This document shows, piece by piece, positions 24,578 through 33,410 of a stretch of 64,000 bases of DNA; the stretch's first letter is position 1, and the number at the start of each line of letters is the position of its first letter. The notes under the pieces were generated by a model, which saw nothing but the letters and a program-made list of their open reading frames with translations, was not told the DNA's origin and did no database searches. Source of the DNA: Dactylosporangium sp. AC04546 (GTDB lineage: Bacteria > Actinomycetota > Actinomycetes > Mycobacteriales > Micromonosporaceae). Position numbers and translations under genes: made by a program. The DNA is taken from positions 1 to 64,000 of the forward strand of contig NZ_JAHYSG010000023.1 in the NCBI RefSeq assembly GCF_022095675.1. Reading direction: 5' to 3'.

Positions 24578-25513
24578 ATGATCGATCTGGACGGTCTGCG
24601 GGCCGATGGTTCCTGGCAGCTCACGTGGTCCGGCGATCGGCTCGACGAGGCCGTGTTCTGGCCGGCCCCGGACACCGCCGCTGCCCGTGGCGACCTCGTC
24701 GCCAGGCTCGGCACCGATTCGAGTGACCCGGAGCGGTGGGAGGCCGCGCTGATCGACACGCTGCTGACCGATCCGGTCTCGGCCGGGCTGCGCCGGCTGG
24801 AGCTGCACCTCACCGACTTCCACCACAGTGCGCACCGCGCCGTGCGGGCGCTGGCCGCGCACCGCCGCGAGCAGCTCGCCAGCCTCTACTTCGGCCACGA
24901 GTTCAGGCTCCTCTACGAGCACAGCCGCACCTCGACCGGCGGCCGGATCGACCCGCTGGAGCGGCTGCACGAGGGATTCGCCGACGAGGGGCGCACCGGG
25001 ATGTGGGCGGCGTTGCCGGCGCTGCTGGAACTGACCGCCGAGGGCGGCCTGCTGTTCGACGACATCGACAGCGGCTCCCTGCGGCACCTGCGGCTGCGCG
25101 GGGCGCTGTTCGCCGACGGCAGCGTGTTCCCGGCCCGGGCTCCCGCGCTGGAGTCGCTGGAGCTGGAGATCCGCTCCGATGTGTTCGGCACCGCGTGCCC
25201 GGTCGAGCAGCTCGAAGAGCTCGACCCAGCCGGCCTGCCGAGCCTGCGCCAGCTCGACCTGGGCAGCTGCGAGTTCGACGCCGGTGACCTCGGCACGCTG
25301 CGCACACTCGCCGGGGCGGCGATCCTGCCGCAGCTGGCGGAGCTGGTCCTGCCAGGGCTGCGGATCGAGGCGGACGAGTTCGACGGTGACCCGCTGGCGG
25401 AGCTGGCCGAATTGGCACCGGCGTTCGCGCACCTGGCGCTCTCGGTGGCCGACGTTGTCGATGTCGAGGGCGTGGAGGACGCCGAAGTGGAGCGCCTGTT
25501 CGGTTTGGAATGA
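24578..25513 (+). CDS. Leucine-rich-repeat-like hypothetical protein
   Basis: 311 aa, acidic, soluble. The C-terminal two thirds contain irregular repeats of the type L-x-x-L-x-L, for example SLRHLRLRGALF, ALESLELEIRSDVF, SLRQLDLGSCEF and QLAELVLPGLRIE, about 25-50 residues apart, as in LRR-like proteins of predatory or soil actinobacteria. The N-terminal part (SWQLTWSGDRLDEAVF) is unlike known domains. It probably mediates protein-protein contact. Divergent partner of the SseB-like gene with only 63 bases between starts. Confidence 0.75.
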   Translation: MIDLDGLRADGSWQLTWSGDRLDEAVFWPAPDTAAARGDLVARLGTDSSDPERWEAALIDTLLTDPVSAGLRRLELHLTDFHHSAHRAVRALAAHRREQLASLYFGHEFRLLYEHSRTSTGGRIDPLERLHEGFADEGRTGMWAALPALLELTAEGGLLFDDIDSGSLRHLRLRGALFADGSVFPARAPALESLELEIRSDVFGTACPVEQLEELDPAGLPSLRQLDLGSCEFDAGDLGTLRTLAGAAILPQLAELVLPGLRIEADEFDGDPLAELAELAPAFAHLALSVADVVDVEGVEDAEVERLFGLE

Positions 25514-25540
25514 CCAAATCCTATTGCCGAGATGATCGAT

Positions 25541-26277
25541 TCACCGAGTTCTTCTGTGCTGAACCCACAGGTTTTCCTCGACGTATACGCCACGGTCCCG
25601 TTCCCGATCGATCAGCACGAGGTTGAGCGCTCCAGGGACCACATATTCCCGGGTGACGGGAAACACCATGTCCGCCCAGCTCTCCCATTCGGCGACGGTT
25701 CCTTCGATCACCATCGACCGCGGAGCTGGACAGAGCACCCGGGCCCCATGCGCTGGTGGGTGCGGATCCACGGATCGATCGAGAGTCCGTCCGGGCGACT
25801 CCACCCGGCGTACTCGGCCATCGACACCATCGGGTAGCGGTGCTTCCACGTCGGTCGAAGCGGAGCGACCACATGCGTAAGGCCGTCGCTCCACGCTCGT
25901 CGCGCCAACTCCTCAAGCACGACACCGGCCATACCGCGCCTGTCATGCGATGCGCCCACGGCGACCGCCATGAAGCTCAGGCTCGTTGGCTCGATGCCGG
26001 CTTCCCGGCCGTCCACCGCACGGATCAACGCGTCGTCGTAGCCCGACGGCAGGTCGTCGACGCTGCCGTCCCAGGCCATCGGCACTCCCCAACCGCCGGC
26101 GACGACCAAACCCCCATCGAGCACCATGATGTCGTATCGCGCGAAGTACTCCTCGACCCGGCCCATGTATCGCTTCGGCACGTCGTCGTGGAAAACGAAC
26201 TCTGGCCAGCGTTCGCGGAACACGACGGCCGCCGCCTCGTGCAGCTCGGGCCGATCGGCGCGAGTGACCACCTCCAC
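25541..26277 (-). pseudogene. GNAT family acetyltransferase-like gene, interrupted by a one-base frameshift
   Basis: The reading frame from GTG 26277 encodes a GNAT-type protein (FRERWPEFVFHDDVP, then FMAVAVGASHDRRGMAGVVLEEL, the acetyl-CoA loop, then THVVAPLRPTWKHRYP). At about 25738-25747, a run of GGG CCC GGG type, the frame shifts by one; the proper continuation (ARVLCPAPRSMVIEGTV through VYVEENLWVQH) is in another frame and ends at 25541. Inserting one G would restore a protein of about 245 aa. Either a recent inactivation or a sequencing error in a homopolymer. The start is supported by TATTTT six bases upstream on the minus strand. Confidence 0.75.
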
Positions 26278-26283
26278 GCCGGC

Positions 26284-26289
26284 AAAATA
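26284..26289 (-). promoter_or_regulatory. Leaderless-type -10 (TATTTT) of GNAT-like gene
   Basis: Minus-strand TATTTT is followed after 6 bases by the GTG at 26277. Confidence 0.45.
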
Positions 26290-26441
26290 TCGGCGTCGCC
26301 ACGTGACCGCAACGCCATTGTCCGCGCAATCCCCTGCACCCAACTCGGCAGGTGAGTGCGCCGGCACTGAGCTCGGGGCCGCTGTTCGAGTCCTCGCTGC
26401 GAAGCCGGTGGCAACCGGGTGACCGGCAGCCAACCGCCGGC

Positions 26442-26490
26442 GGCGGAGTCAGATGACTGATGTACCGCCGTCGCGCGGCGCCGACAGTGG
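26442..26490. repeat. Dispersed 49-bp element, copy 1, upstream of SDR-SDR-NhaA operon
   Basis: Matches 30991-31039 at roughly four of five positions, including CGGAGTC, CTGATGTACCGCCG and ACAGTGG at the same spacing. It lies in a divergent intergenic region, about 50 bases before the SDR start. It may be a shared promoter or operator. Confidence 0.6.
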
Positions 26491-26539
26491 CAGTACACGG
26501 CCATCGAGCCGGCCGCCGGGACACAGGAGAAGTACCGCG

Positions 26540-27361
26540 ATGACGATCCATCACAGGGAACGGTTCGGCACGGTGGTGCTCACCGGAGCCACGAGCGGCA
26601 TCGGCGAAGCGACCGCCCGCCGGCTGGCGGCGGTCTCCGAGACGCTCATCGTCCTCGGACCCGAGCCGGAAGGTGTACCGCAGCTGCGCGGGTCCGGCCC
26701 CGCCGACGTCCACTACGTCGCCGCCGACTTCACGCACCTCTCCGAAGTCGTCGAGGCCGCCCGCTCGATCACGTCGCTCGTGAAGACGATCGACCTGTTG
26801 ATCAACAACGCCGGAGTTCCAGGCGCACCGCAACGGATCCTCACCACGGACGGATTCGAGCGGACGCTGCAGGTCAACGCGCTCGCACCGGCGCTGCTGA
26901 CCCGGCTGCTCGTTCCCTCGCTGGCCGAGGGCGCGCGGATCGTGAACGTGGGCTCGTCCGCGCACCGCGTCGAGCGGTTCCACTTCGACGACATCGACCT
27001 GGCGCGCGGCTACTCGCCGGTGGCGGCGTACGCGCGGGCGAAGCTTGCGATGGTGACCTGGTCGTCCCTGCTCGCGGAAGAGCTCCGGTCGATGTCGGTC
27101 AGCGTCGTCGCCCTCTGCCCCGGACTCAACGACACCCCGCTCAGCGCGGCGATGATGGGCAGGATCGGCGGTCCTCCCACGCACGGCGCGGCCCGGGTCC
27201 TCCATGCCGCGGTCGCCGACGTCCCGTCCGGCTCGTATCTCGAAGACGACCGCGTGGTGTCGCCGAGCACGGACGTCACCGATCCCTCGAACCGGGAGCG
27301 GCTCACCGCCCTCTACTGGCAGCGACTGCGGCCCTTCGCGACCGCGGGACGCGCACGATGA
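26540..27361 (+). CDS. SDR family oxidoreductase (retinol-dehydrogenase-like)
   Basis: 273 aa. TGATSGIG cofactor motif near residue 14, INNAGVPG, serine in NVGSSAHRV, and catalytic YARAK; the long substrate loop (HRVERFHFDDIDL) after the serine resembles the retinol dehydrogenase / WW-domain-oxidoreductase-like SDRs. The start is ATG at 26540 with AGGAGA nine bases upstream. First gene of a three-gene operon; ATGA overlap with the next SDR. Confidence 0.92.
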   Translation: MTIHHRERFGTVVLTGATSGIGEATARRLAAVSETLIVLGPEPEGVPQLRGSGPADVHYVAADFTHLSEVVEAARSITSLVKTIDLLINNAGVPGAPQRILTTDGFERTLQVNALAPALLTRLLVPSLAEGARIVNVGSSAHRVERFHFDDIDLARGYSPVAAYARAKLAMVTWSSLLAEELRSMSVSVVALCPGLNDTPLSAAMMGRIGGPPTHGAARVLHAAVADVPSGSYLEDDRVVSPSTDVTDPSNRERLTALYWQRLRPFATAGRAR

Positions 27362-28128
27362 GCGAGCACAGCGCGGCCACAGGCGTCCTCAGCCGTCGGG
27401 TCGCAGTCGTATTCGGCGCGACCGGATGGATCGGCCGAGCCATCTGCCACGAGCTGGTCCGGGCAGACGCGAGCGTCGTCCTGGTCGGCCGGGACGCGAA
27501 CCGCCTCGGCGCCCTCCAACGCGAACTCGGCGGGGGCGATCGGGTGCTGTCCACGGTCGCGGACGTCACCTCCCAGCTCGAGGTCGACGACGCTCGAGCG
27601 GCCGCGATCACGCGGTTCGGCCACGTCGACCTTCTGGTCGTCTCCTCGGGCGTGATCACCGGCTCCGCCTTCAGCGACGGCGTCCCCGCAGATTGGGCCG
27701 ACATGATCGACGTGAACCTTCGCGGGTTGCTGCACGCGTCCCAGACGTTCGCCGAGCCGCTCCTGCAGCGTGCGGACCACGGGTCGCCGGCCGACATCGT
27801 GCTGATCGGCGCCGTCAGCACCGATGTTCGCGCCCCTCGTTTCGCGGTGTTCAACGCGCTTTCGGCGGCCGTCAAGCAGCTCGCACGCGCACTCCGCCAC
27901 GAGTACGGGCCGCGGGGCATGCGTGTCCACATCATCGAGCCCGCTTTCGCGGTCGACCGGTCCGACGAGCATCACAACGCGTCACCGCCCGAGCATGGCC
28001 TGCAGCACGCACGGGCCGCGTCCGCGGTGCAGCCGGACACGATCGCCGCGGTGGTCACGCTCGCGGCGGCGCTGCCCCGCAGCGTGAACGTCGCCGAGGT
28101 CCTCCTCCTGCCCACCGCGACGGCGTGA
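27358..28128 (+). CDS. SDR-fold protein lacking the catalytic Tyr and Lys
   Basis: 256 aa with an intact Rossmann half (VVFGATGWIG, residues 18-26). NAG is replaced by SSG (96-98), and where YSASK would stand the sequence reads FNALS (165-169): Tyr to Phe and Lys to Ser. The flanking AAVKQLARALRHEYGPRG aligns cleanly, so the substitution is real. It is probably not an active dehydrogenase; it may bind a nucleotide or pair with the SDR encoded upstream. The ATG overlaps the previous stop (ATGA), and its stop overlaps the NhaA start (GTGA). Confidence 0.85.
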   Translation: MSEHSAATGVLSRRVAVVFGATGWIGRAICHELVRADASVVLVGRDANRLGALQRELGGGDRVLSTVADVTSQLEVDDARAAAITRFGHVDLLVVSSGVITGSAFSDGVPADWADMIDVNLRGLLHASQTFAEPLLQRADHGSPADIVLIGAVSTDVRAPRFAVFNALSAAVKQLARALRHEYGPRGMRVHIIEPAFAVDRSDEHHNASPPEHGLQHARAASAVQPDTIAAVVTLAAALPRSVNVAEVLLLPTATA

Positions 28129-29951
28129 CGAGCGTGGCCAGGGGTACCGCTGCCCTGCGCGGCGCCGTCGTCCTGATCGCCGGTACCGTCGCCGCGCTCA
28201 TCTGGGCGAATCTTCCGGGAGACAGCTACGAGTCGTTCTGGCATCTCCCGCTCGGCCTCGATCTCGCGGGCTCCAGGTTCGAGCTCGACCTGCGGCACTG
28301 GGTCAACGACGCAGTCATGGCCGTGTTCTTCGCTCACGTCACGCTCGAGGTCCGCCGCGAGCTCGAGCTCGGTGAGCTGCGTGACTGGCGCAGGGCGAGC
28401 GTCCCTGTCATCGCGGCCCTCGCCGGCCTCGTCATCCCGGCCCTGATCTACGTCCGCGTCACCTGGGGCACCGACGCGGTCGCCGGTTGGGGGATCGTGG
28501 TCTCCACGGACACGGCCTTCGTGCTGGGAATGCTCGCTCTCATCGGCCGAGGGATGCCACCCCAGCTGCGGATCTTTCTCGTCACGCTCGCCGTCGCCGA
28601 CGACGTCGGGGCCCTCGGGGTCATCGCGTTCGCCTACACCGACCGCTTCAGCCCGCTGCCGCTGCTCATCGCTGTGGGCGGTCTCGCGATGATCGCGGTG
28701 ATGCGCTACCTCGGGGTGTGGCGGGGCGTGCTGTACCTCGTGCCCTCGATCGTCGTCTGGGTGGGCTTCTTCGTCTCGGGCGTGCACGCCACCCTGGCCG
28801 GCGTCGCGATCGCGGTCCTGCTGCCGATCTTCCCCACGCGAGTCGACGCCCTGCGCAGCGCTCAGGATCACGTTCGTGCGTTCCAGATGTCGCCGACCGC
28901 CGGCTACGCCCGCACGGCTGGGGACTCGCTCGCGCGAGCCGTCTCGATCAATGAGCGCGCCCACCGGGCCCTGGCGCCGTACATCACCTGGCTTGTCCTG
29001 CCGGTCTTCGCCCTCGCCAACGCCGGCGTGACGGTCACCCGGGAGTCGCTGGTCGACGCTTTCACCTCACGGCTCACGTGGGGCATCATCGCGGGTCTGG
29101 TCGTCGGCAAGATCGTCGCTATCTCGGTGTCGACGTGGGTCGTCACCCGCGTTCGGCCCGACGCGCTAGGACCGGCGGTACGCATGTCCCACATCGTCGG
29201 CGTGAGCATGCTCGCCGGGATGGGATTCACCATCTCGCTCTTCGTCACCGAGCTGGCGTTCGACGATGCTGTCGATGTCAGCCGCGGGCAGATCGGCGTG
29301 ATCGCTGCCACCGTGCTCGCCGCTACCCTGGGCGCCGTCGCGTTCGCCGTCATGAGCGCACGCGAGCGGCGGCGGTCGCCGCACCGGGACCGCCTCGTGC
29401 GGGCGCTCGACCCGTCTCGCGACCCCGTGCTGGGGGATCCGGCTAGCGCCGTGGTGACCGTTGTCGAGTACGGCAACTACGCCACGCCGTACTCGCCTGC
29501 TGCGGGAGAGATGTGTCGCGAGATGGAGGGCCGTTTCGGCAGCGAGGTCGTGTACACGTTCCGTCATCTCCCGCTCGAGCAGCCGCTCGGTCGTTCCGCG
29601 GCCATCGCCAACGAGGCTGCGGCGCTGCAGGGACGATTCTGGGAGATGCGCGACGAGCTCCTCCGCGAAGCACCGATCGACCACGAACGGCAGATCCGTC
29701 GAGCGGCCGCAGGCGCCGGGTTGAACCTGCGGCGATTCGAACGCGACTGGGGCGACGCGGCTGGTGCCGAGCGGGTCGACGAAGACCTCGTCGACGCGGA
29801 AGCGATGCAGCTGCACCGGGCTCCGACGTACTTCATCGACAACGCGCGCTACGACGGTTCGATCGATGCCGACTCGGTGAACACGGCGGTGGCAGCAGCC
29901 AGGGACGCGGCCCTGCGACGCGACGAGCGCGAACGCGACACCGACGCCTAG
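28125..29951 (+). CDS. nhaA: Na+/H+ antiporter NhaA fused to a DsbA/thioredoxin-like domain without cysteines
   Basis: 608 aa. Residues 1-410 form the NhaA antiporter: LEVRREL, STDTAF with Asp129, and LAVADDVGAL with the ion-binding pair Asp159-Asp160, about 11-12 membrane helices. Residues 430-600 form a DsbA-like domain, a fusion known in actinobacteria, with a cis-proline segment RAPTYFI. The usual CPYC site is replaced by TPYS (Thr454, Ser457), so thiol chemistry is not possible there. GTG start at 28125 overlaps the SDR-like stop. It probably exchanges sodium for protons; the tail may be structural or sensory. Last gene of its operon. Confidence 0.92.
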   Translation: MTSVARGTAALRGAVVLIAGTVAALIWANLPGDSYESFWHLPLGLDLAGSRFELDLRHWVNDAVMAVFFAHVTLEVRRELELGELRDWRRASVPVIAALAGLVIPALIYVRVTWGTDAVAGWGIVVSTDTAFVLGMLALIGRGMPPQLRIFLVTLAVADDVGALGVIAFAYTDRFSPLPLLIAVGGLAMIAVMRYLGVWRGVLYLVPSIVVWVGFFVSGVHATLAGVAIAVLLPIFPTRVDALRSAQDHVRAFQMSPTAGYARTAGDSLARAVSINERAHRALAPYITWLVLPVFALANAGVTVTRESLVDAFTSRLTWGIIAGLVVGKIVAISVSTWVVTRVRPDALGPAVRMSHIVGVSMLAGMGFTISLFVTELAFDDAVDVSRGQIGVIAATVLAATLGAVAFAVMSARERRRSPHRDRLVRALDPSRDPVLGDPASAVVTVVEYGNYATPYSPAAGEMCREMEGRFGSEVVYTFRHLPLEQPLGRSAAIANEAAALQGRFWEMRDELLREAPIDHERQIRRAAAGAGLNLRRFERDWGDAAGAERVDEDLVDAEAMQLHRAPTYFIDNARYDGSIDADSVNTAVAAARDAALRRDERERDTDA

Positions 29952-29960
29952 CCAAGGACA

Positions 29961-30845
29961 TCACGCGGGAACGGCGACCGGCAATGCGATGAGGCTGGCT
30001 TCGCGGGCGGCCTTCCGCGCCGCTTCATGGAAGTCGGGCGCCGCGCACGCGAAGAGCGTCCGTCCGTCGGAGCCGCCGAGCGCGCAGGCGTACACGTTCG
30101 TTCCGGGCCGTACCTCGTCGGTGATCTCGCCGCCTTCCAGGACCCGGAGCAACCGCGCGCCGGTCGCATCGGCGACCCACAGTCCGCCTTCCGCGTCGAG
30201 GCACGACCCGTCGCCCGCGACGGTGAGTTGGGGCAGAACCCTGTCGAAGGCGCGCCCGGCCGGCAGGGGCCCGAACGCCGCCCACACGCGGCGGTTGGTG
30301 AGCTGCCCGTCCCCGGTCAGGTCGAACGCCGTGATCCGGTTCCCCAACGTCTCGTTCACCAGCAGGACGCCCTGCGGCGTGAGCACGATCCCGTTGGGGA
30401 ACCAGAGGTCCGTCGCCACCTCGGTCACGTCGCCGTCGGGATCCACCCGATACAGCGCGGCCGGCTCCACCGGCTCCCCGCCCATCAGGTCGAACCCGAA
30501 GTTGCCGACGTAGGCGCGGCCCATCGCGTCGACGGTCATGTCGTTCAGGTGCCCGGTCGCGTGTCGGCTCAGGTCAGCGTGGATGGACAGGGTGCCGTCG
30601 GGCTCACGGCGCAGCACCTTGCGGTCGCGCATGGAGACGACGAGCAGGCGGCCGTCCGGCAACCAGCCGAGTCCTGACGGCTGCCGGGGAACCGTGGCCT
30701 CGACGCGCAGGTCGGCACCGTCCTCACGTGCCGACATCACCTGGCCGGTGTAGAAGTCCGAGCACCAGACTCGATCGTCGTGCCAGCGTGGCGCCTCAAG
30801 GAACGTCAAGCCGGCGATCACGGTGCTCGCTTCGTGGGTGGTCAT
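29961..30845 (-). CDS. SMP-30/gluconolactonase/LRE family protein
   Basis: Six-bladed beta-propeller lactonase, 294 aa. The family metal ligands are visible: Glu17 in LEAPRWH, an Asn in HLNDMTVD (~101), Asn151 in LWFPNGIVL and an Asp in SCLDAEGGLW. These enzymes hydrolyse sugar lactones or other lactones with a divalent cation. The start is ATG at 30845 with AGGAAG seven bases upstream; the extra 13 residues of the longer frame lack a ribosome site. It converges on NhaA with a 9-base gap. Confidence 0.92.
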   Translation of the reverse strand: MTTHEASTVIAGLTFLEAPRWHDDRVWCSDFYTGQVMSAREDGADLRVEATVPRQPSGLGWLPDGRLLVVSMRDRKVLRREPDGTLSIHADLSRHATGHLNDMTVDAMGRAYVGNFGFDLMGGEPVEPAALYRVDPDGDVTEVATDLWFPNGIVLTPQGVLLVNETLGNRITAFDLTGDGQLTNRRVWAAFGPLPAGRAFDRVLPQLTVAGDGSCLDAEGGLWVADATGARLLRVLEGGEITDEVRPGTNVYACALGGSDGRTLFACAAPDFHEAARKAAREASLIALPVAVPA

Positions 30846-30990
30846 GTTCCTGCTTCCTGACGGATGTTCGTCCGACACAACCACAGCGCGGGCGAAAGGG
30901 CTTGCCCGATGCTGGCGAATCGTAGCCCGATCCGACCGTCGTCACGCGAGACCGACTGCCGCCGGCTACCGACGAGCATGACGGTGCGGG

Positions 30991-31039
30991 TCGGAGTCGA
31001 ATGCCTGATGTACCGCCGACGCACGTCGCCAACAGTGGG
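30991..31039. repeat. Dispersed 49-bp element, copy 2, upstream of SMP-30 gene
   Basis: Partner of 26442-26490. It again lies in an intergenic region with a gene start on the minus side (SMP-30). Confidence 0.6.
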
Positions 31040-31042
31040 CGC

Positions 31043-31174
31043 ATGCCTGTCAACCGCGGTCTCCCTGTCCTCGTCATCGCCCGGCTCACCGGACTCCTGG
31101 CGGTCACTCGCTACCCCGGCGCGGAGGTCGCCTTCGCCGCCGTCGTGCGCTGCCTGTGCGATGTCCTGTCGTAG
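31043..31174 (+). CDS. Possible 43-aa small protein
   Basis: ATG at 31043 to TAG, 43 codons with actinobacterial codon bias, coding a hydrophobic peptide (VLVIARLTGLLAVTRYPG then AEVAFAAVVRCLCDVLS). It begins four bases after the 49-bp element. No convincing ribosome site and no known family; it may be the remnant of a larger gene or not translated. Confidence 0.25.
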   Translation: MPVNRGLPVLVIARLTGLLAVTRYPGAEVAFAAVVRCLCDVLS

Positions 31175-31403
31175 CTGAGGATCATTCGCGTCCGCTGTCC
31201 GACAGTCGAGTGTCCCGCCCCGTCCCCTCCGTACATGATCGATACCGCGGCGAGCGGCAGCGGCCGCTTGTCCCGGCCCACCGGGACCGCTGTCCCTGAC
31301 GGCCTGGGACAGGCGCGTGGTGTCCTGCTCGAGCGCGGCCCGGGCCGAACCCGGCCGGCACCAGTCCGGGGAAGCGTCGTGCGACTGTTTGTGAGGGAGT
31401 TCT

Positions 31404-33410
31404 GTGAGACGTAGCACGACCGGCCGCCGCCGGCTGGCCCTGGCCGTCGTCGCGATACTGGCGGCGAGTGGCTGCACCGACGACAACGACCGGGACGACG
31501 CAGCCGCACGCGGCGCCGTCGACCGCAAGTCCGTCGCCGCCGCCGCTGCCGGCCTGCCCGCCGAGCCGACGGCCGCGGCGGAACAGCTGGTCGCGACGAT
31601 CACCAGCGACCCGGCCGGTGCTCCGGCTGCCACCGCCGAGTTGCTGCGCCGCTCGGGGCTCGTGATCATGTCCGCGAAGGGGCCGGTCGTCGCCGCTCCG
31701 GACCAGGTGGCGCTGCTGGACGCGCCGATCTACGCCGAGCTGGTCCCGTTGCTCGCCGAGGCGACGCGGGAGGGCGACAGGTATACGCCGGAGCAGTTCT
31801 CCGCCCTGCTGGTGGCCGTCGGGCTGACCGACAAGCCGCCGACCTTCGCGCAGCTGGCCACGGCGGTCGCCGGATGGGGCAAGCAGCCCGGTGACGGTCC
31901 GGTGTTCGCGACCGCGGGCGCCGCCGTGCGTGCCCTTGCCGCCCAGCACCGCCAGGTGATCCATCCCGGTGCCGAGCCGGCCGAGGTGTGGTTCGACCCC
32001 TTGCAGACGATCCTCCTGCTGACCCACGCGACGAGCCGGTTCGCGCTGGTGTCCAAGGACGCGAAGAACGGCACGGCCGCGCCCGCGCCCGGACTGTTCG
32101 ATCGGCTGGTCGGCGGCGGCGTGGCGCACGCGGAAGACCCGAAGGGGGCGTGCGGCGAGTTCACCGCCCTGTTCGCCGCCCCGGACGACCCGGTCATCAA
32201 GGCCAACAGCGACTTCCTGAAGGGCGAGCTGAAGGACCGGCTGGCCGGCGCGATCCTCGGTGAGGGCGCGAAGGAGATCTTCGACAAGGCCAACGAGGCG
32301 TGGGGCAAGGCCGGCGCCACGGCCAGTGCGATCATGCTGATGCTCGGCACCCGGATCGACCTGACCGCCGACAAGACCGCGACGCACTTCAAGCACGCCC
32401 CGGGCAGCCGCGGCGAGCACGTGATGCTGACCGCCACCGCGACCTTCGACATCAAGGTCGCCCTGGAGCGGCTCGAATGCTATGCGCTCGCCGGCGTCGA
32501 GATGCCGAAGGCCGGGCCGATGGAGGGCTTGACGGTTCGCTGGTCCAGCCAGCAGCCGCAGGTCGGCACCATCCAGAAGGGCGGCAACCAACTCCTGCAG
32601 GCGGTCGCCGCGGACAGCGTCAAGATGACCCGCGGCGAGAAGACCGGCAAGGACGGCAAGTCCACGCTGGAGGTCAAGCCGCCGGTCGAGGACCCACCGG
32701 GCGAGGGACCGGAACTGCGTCGCAAGGCGACGTTCGTCGCCGCGCTGGACAAGGAGAGCTTCCCGTTCGAGCTCGGCGACGCCTACGGCCTGCTCGGCAA
32801 CCCGGTCGGCTACGGCGTGGGCAAGACCTTCGACCTGCTCCGGGACGTCCTGGTCAAGGCCGGGCTGCCGAGCCAGACGATCACGATCGCGGTCACGTAC
32901 CACGGCTCGGACATTCTCGTCGCCAAGGGCAGCAACTCCGTGAACCTGATCCTCGCGTCGATCCCCAACGTGTACGTCGACCTGGTGAGCTGCACCGGGC
33001 TGGCCGGGCCGTTCAAGGGCAAGGCCGGCTACAGCGGGGTCGAGTACAGCGAGTTCGAGCAACTCGCCGGCGCCGTCGCCGGGATCCCCGTCCCGGCGAA
33101 CATCAGCGGCCGGGAGAACTCGACGCTCAGCGTCCTCACCAACGACCGGTCCGGTCCCAATCCGTTCTTCATCATGACCGGAGAGGGCGGCAAGCAGTTC
33201 CTGGACGGGGTGCTCGACCTCAACCCGGACCGTTACCTGAACACCCGCGCCGAGATCCTCGACGACTGGCGGGTGGGCCGCCCCGTCGGCGAGGTGGAGA
33301 TCCTCCTGGCCGGCAACTCGTTCCCGCTCAGCGACCTCACCTGGCCCGTTCTGCGGGTCACCGAGGACCCGCGCTGCCCGAAGGTGACGTATGAGTACGA
33401 CAGCCTCTGA
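31404..33410 (+). CDS. Large secreted lipoprotein, unknown function
   Basis: 668 aa. The N-terminus is basic (RRSTTGRRR), then hydrophobic, then the lipobox LAASGC with the lipidated cysteine at residue 24, so the protein is anchored outside the membrane. The body has an Ala-rich helical first third, a linker near AHAEDPKGACGEF and a beta-rich remainder with Ig-like character (VRWSSQQPQVGTIQ; IVTYHGSDI-type strands). No enzyme motif recognised. The start is GTG at 31404 behind GGGAG. Its 3' end overlaps the next lipoprotein gene by 20 bases, so the two are expressed and probably act together. Confidence 0.82.
   Translation: MRRSTTGRRRLALAVVAILAASGCTDDNDRDDAAARGAVDRKSVAAAAAGLPAEPTAAAEQLVATITSDPAGAPAATAELLRRSGLVIMSAKGPVVAAPDQVALLDAPIYAELVPLLAEATREGDRYTPEQFSALLVAVGLTDKPPTFAQLATAVAGWGKQPGDGPVFATAGAAVRALAAQHRQVIHPGAEPAEVWFDPLQTILLLTHATSRFALVSKDAKNGTAAPAPGLFDRLVGGGVAHAEDPKGACGEFTALFAAPDDPVIKANSDFLKGELKDRLAGAILGEGAKEIFDKANEAWGKAGATASAIMLMLGTRIDLTADKTATHFKHAPGSRGEHVMLTATATFDIKVALERLECYALAGVEMPKAGPMEGLTVRWSSQQPQVGTIQKGGNQLLQAVAADSVKMTRGEKTGKDGKSTLEVKPPVEDPPGEGPELRRKATFVAALDKESFPFELGDAYGLLGNPVGYGVGKTFDLLRDVLVKAGLPSQTITIAVTYHGSDILVAKGSNSVNLILASIPNVYVDLVSCTGLAGPFKGKAGYSGVEYSEFEQLAGAVAGIPVPANISGRENSTLSVLTNDRSGPNPFFIMTGEGGKQFLDGVLDLNPDRYLNTRAEILDDWRVGRPVGEVEILLAGNSFPLSDLTWPVLRVTEDPRCPKVTYEYDSL

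Larger units (their letters stand above)
30846..31403. other. 558-base intergenic region upstream of SMP-30 and lipoprotein genes
   Basis: Contains the second copy of the 49-bp element, a possible 43-codon frame (31043-31174, separate entry) and two small hairpins (31270-31287 GTCCCGG/CCGGGAC; 31291-31311 TGTCCC/GGGACA). No other gene is supported; longer frames here have wrong codon composition. Confidence 0.5.

Noticed and set aside
30864..31178. 104-codon open frame in the SMP-30/lipoprotein gap
   Set aside because: Ser/Arg/Pro-rich translation without motif, overlapping the 49-bp repeat element; the alternative 43-codon frame is more plausible but still weak.
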